The notes below the pieces were generated by a model that saw only the letters and a program-made list of their open reading frames with translations, ran no database searches and was not told where the DNA came from. From the NCBI GenBank assembly GCA_002317435.1, contig DCIQ01000044.1, positions 16,734 through 24,691 on the forward strand: a DNA stretch of 7,958 nt, written 5' to 3'. Positions within the stretch are counted from its first letter, which is position 1; each line of letters begins with the position of its first letter. The stretch comes from Bacteroidales bacterium UBA1722 (GTDB taxonomy: Bacteria > Bacteroidota > Bacteroidia > Bacteroidales > UBA932). Positions 6,913 through 7,958 of the stretch are shown one piece after another. Position numbers and translations under genes: made by a program.

Positions 6913-7573
6913 GATACCTCAGATAGGTGATGGCCATCCCCTTGGCCAGGAACTGCGACTCGTAAAAAGTCTTGACCTGAAGGAGTTCGTCACTGTCCGC
7001 CCTGCCGCTGCCATAGATATCGGCATCGGCCTCTATCAGGTGATATCCGTTCTCCTCTATCACTTCCAGAGTGGACTCGTGCAGAAGGACGCTGTCCGTT
7101 TTAAGGTGGACCACTCCCCCCTCCTTCATAAATGTCACATACTTGTTATTGAACACTTTTGAGGAAAGCCGCTTGTTCGGCTTCTTGGGCTGGGGGTCGG
7201 AGAAAGTGAGCCATATCTGGGACACTTCATCCTTACCGAAGAGGGAATCGATGAATTCTATCCTGGTACGAAGAAAAGCGACGTTAGGAAGATTATGCTC
7301 CGTAGCATATTTGGCTCCCTTCCACAGACGGGCCCCCTTTATGTCCACGCCGATATAGTTGTTCTCGGGGAACTTCTCGGCAAGCGCGATGGTATATTCC
7401 CCTTTTCCGCACCCGAGTTCCAGCACTATCGGGTGGTCATTCCCGAAAATACGCTCTCCCCAATGCCCTTTCAAGGGGTGATCATTATGAAATACTTCTT
7501 CCATCGAAGGCTGAATCAGGCATTCGAATGTTTCGTTCTCAGCAAAACGTCTGGCTTTATCCTTTCTTCCCAT
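6896..7573 (-). CDS. trmB: tRNA (guanine(46)-N7)-methyltransferase TrmB
   Basis: This 225-residue cytoplasmic enzyme transfers a methyl group from SAM to N7 of G46 in the tRNA variable loop. It has a Rossmann SAM-binding motif at 50-60 (VLELGCGKGEY) and the acidic strand end IGVDIKGARLWKGAK (74-88). The family's catalytic block is at 123-136 (TFSDPQPKKPNKRL; D126), in the Bacteroidota form of the FPDPWPKKRH motif. The C-terminal signature TFYE...KGMAITYLRY (202-220) closes the family fold. The length is normal for TrmB. The gene starts 3 nt after the stop of the GldH-like gene, so the two are probably co-transcribed. It ends tail to tail with the M16 gene, 3 nt apart. Nothing essential appears to be missing. 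Confidence 0.95.
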   Translation of the reverse strand: MGRKDKARRFAENETFECLIQPSMEEVFHNDHPLKGHWGERIFGNDHPIVLELGCGKGEYTIALAEKFPENNYIGVDIKGARLWKGAKYATEHNLPNVAFLRTRIEFIDSLFGKDEVSQIWLTFSDPQPKKPNKRLSSKVFNNKYVTFMKEGGVVHLKTDSVLLHESTLEVIEENGYHLIEADADIYGSGRADSDELLQVKTFYESQFLAKGMAITYLRYQINGF

Positions 7574-7576
7574 ATC

Positions 7577-7958
7577 TCAATGTTTTTCGATTCTGGCCCA
7601 GATGCCCGAAACCGATTCCGAAGCAGTGGCCATAGATATCACCCATACCCCATATATGTCCGGTCTGATATTCGTACGATACAGATACTCCAAGTCATAC
7701 GCATATCCCGACGTAAAGGCTCTGAACGTATCGCTCTGACGAGTCATTCCGGACTCATGACAGGACGCCACCGGTAAAACGAACCTCTCCTCCGCCCTAT
7801 ATCGGCTGTCCGGTGAAGACACCTCAATGTCCACAGGGATATGGTCATCTTTAAAATCTCCCTGTACCCGAACTGTCAGCCACAAGTCGTAAACCGCTGA
7901 AGAATCCGTCATCTCCACTTCAGAGACAAAACGTCCCCGACTGTCCTCAGTACAACAC
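7577..7958 (-). CDS. GldH-like lipoprotein, C-terminal part; N-terminus beyond the right edge
   Basis: The frame stays open to the right edge, leaving 126 visible residues (first full codon ends at 7957). A GTG at 7918 could be taken as a start, but coding continues upstream of it and the family alignment does too. Two blocks resemble GldH, the gliding-motility lipoprotein family of about 150-160 residues that is also found in non-gliding Bacteroidales. One is AVYDLWLTVRVQGDF (21-35), like the 'YDLxLxxR...DY' block. The other is IYGVWVISMATASESVSGIW then ARIEK (101-125), like the 'GxYxFxIxxAMR...GIxxVGxxIEK' ending. Two cysteines sit at the very edge (fragment residues 1-2), and one could be the lipidation site, but the preceding sequence is not in view. 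It is probably anchored in the envelope. It lies 3 nt upstream of trmB, likely in one operon. The GldH assignment rests on these two blocks only. Confidence 0.55.
   Translation of the reverse strand, partial: CCTEDSRGRFVSEVEMTDSSAVYDLWLTVRVQGDFKDDHIPVDIEVSSPDSRYRAEERFVLPVASCHESGMTRQSDTFRAFTSGYAYDLEYLYRTNIRPDIYGVWVISMATASESVSGIWARIEKH

Noticed and set aside
7577..7918. GTG at 7918 as the true start of the last gene
   Set aside because: The frame stays open upstream to the window edge, no ribosome site precedes the GTG, and GldH-like similarity begins before or at this point.
1..7958. CRISPR array, tRNA or rRNA gene, insertion sequence, prophage or defence system
   Set aside because: No regularly spaced repeats, terminal inverted repeats, transposase or nuclease-like frames, or tRNA-like folds were seen; the gene content is core-like.

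Overview
The window looks like ordinary chromosome from a member of the Bacteroidota, most likely Bacteroidales. The signs are a DUF5687-type membrane protein, a GldH-like protein, secreted proteins whose signal peptides end in 'NAQ' or 'GAQ', TAnnTTTG-type -7 promoter boxes, few Shine-Dalgarno sites, and the SDPQPKK form of the TrmB motif. Base composition is moderate to fairly GC-rich. The genus cannot be fixed from the sequence; an uncultured gut lineage or an Alistipes relative would fit. I see no mobile element, CRISPR array, rRNA, tRNA or phage gene.

Layout, left to right. (1) 1-1152, minus: a polytopic membrane protein of DUF5687/ABC-2-permease type. It is open through the left edge, and a good promoter lies just upstream (1174-1204). 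(2) 1233-3065, minus: a U32-family protein with the RlhA-like layout (U32 core, DUF3656-like region, C-terminal Cys cluster). (3) 3059-4006, minus: an exported TPR protein, upstream of the U32 gene and overlapping it by 7 nt. (4) 4007-4117: a compact divergent intergenic region whose two candidate promoters interleave. (5) 4118-6892, plus: an exported M16 (insulinase/pitrilysin) homologue whose zinc motif HxxEH is replaced by GLLNS. (6) 6896-7573, minus: TrmB, tRNA m7G46 methyltransferase, tail to tail with the M16 gene and only 3 nt between the stop codons. (7) 7577-7958, minus: the C-terminal part of a GldH-like protein, 3 nt upstream of trmB and cut by the right edge.

How they fit together: three minus-strand units (GldH-like/trmB; TPR/U32; DUF5687) and one plus-strand gene. 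Two encode probable RNA-modification enzymes (TrmB and the U32 protein), and each sits directly behind a gene for an envelope protein (the GldH-like protein and the exported TPR protein). No clearly new multi-gene system is visible. The most notable items are the M16 protein that has kept its fold but lost its zinc site, the interleaved divergent promoters with a likely leaderless M16 transcript, and the translationally coupled TPR-U32 pair.
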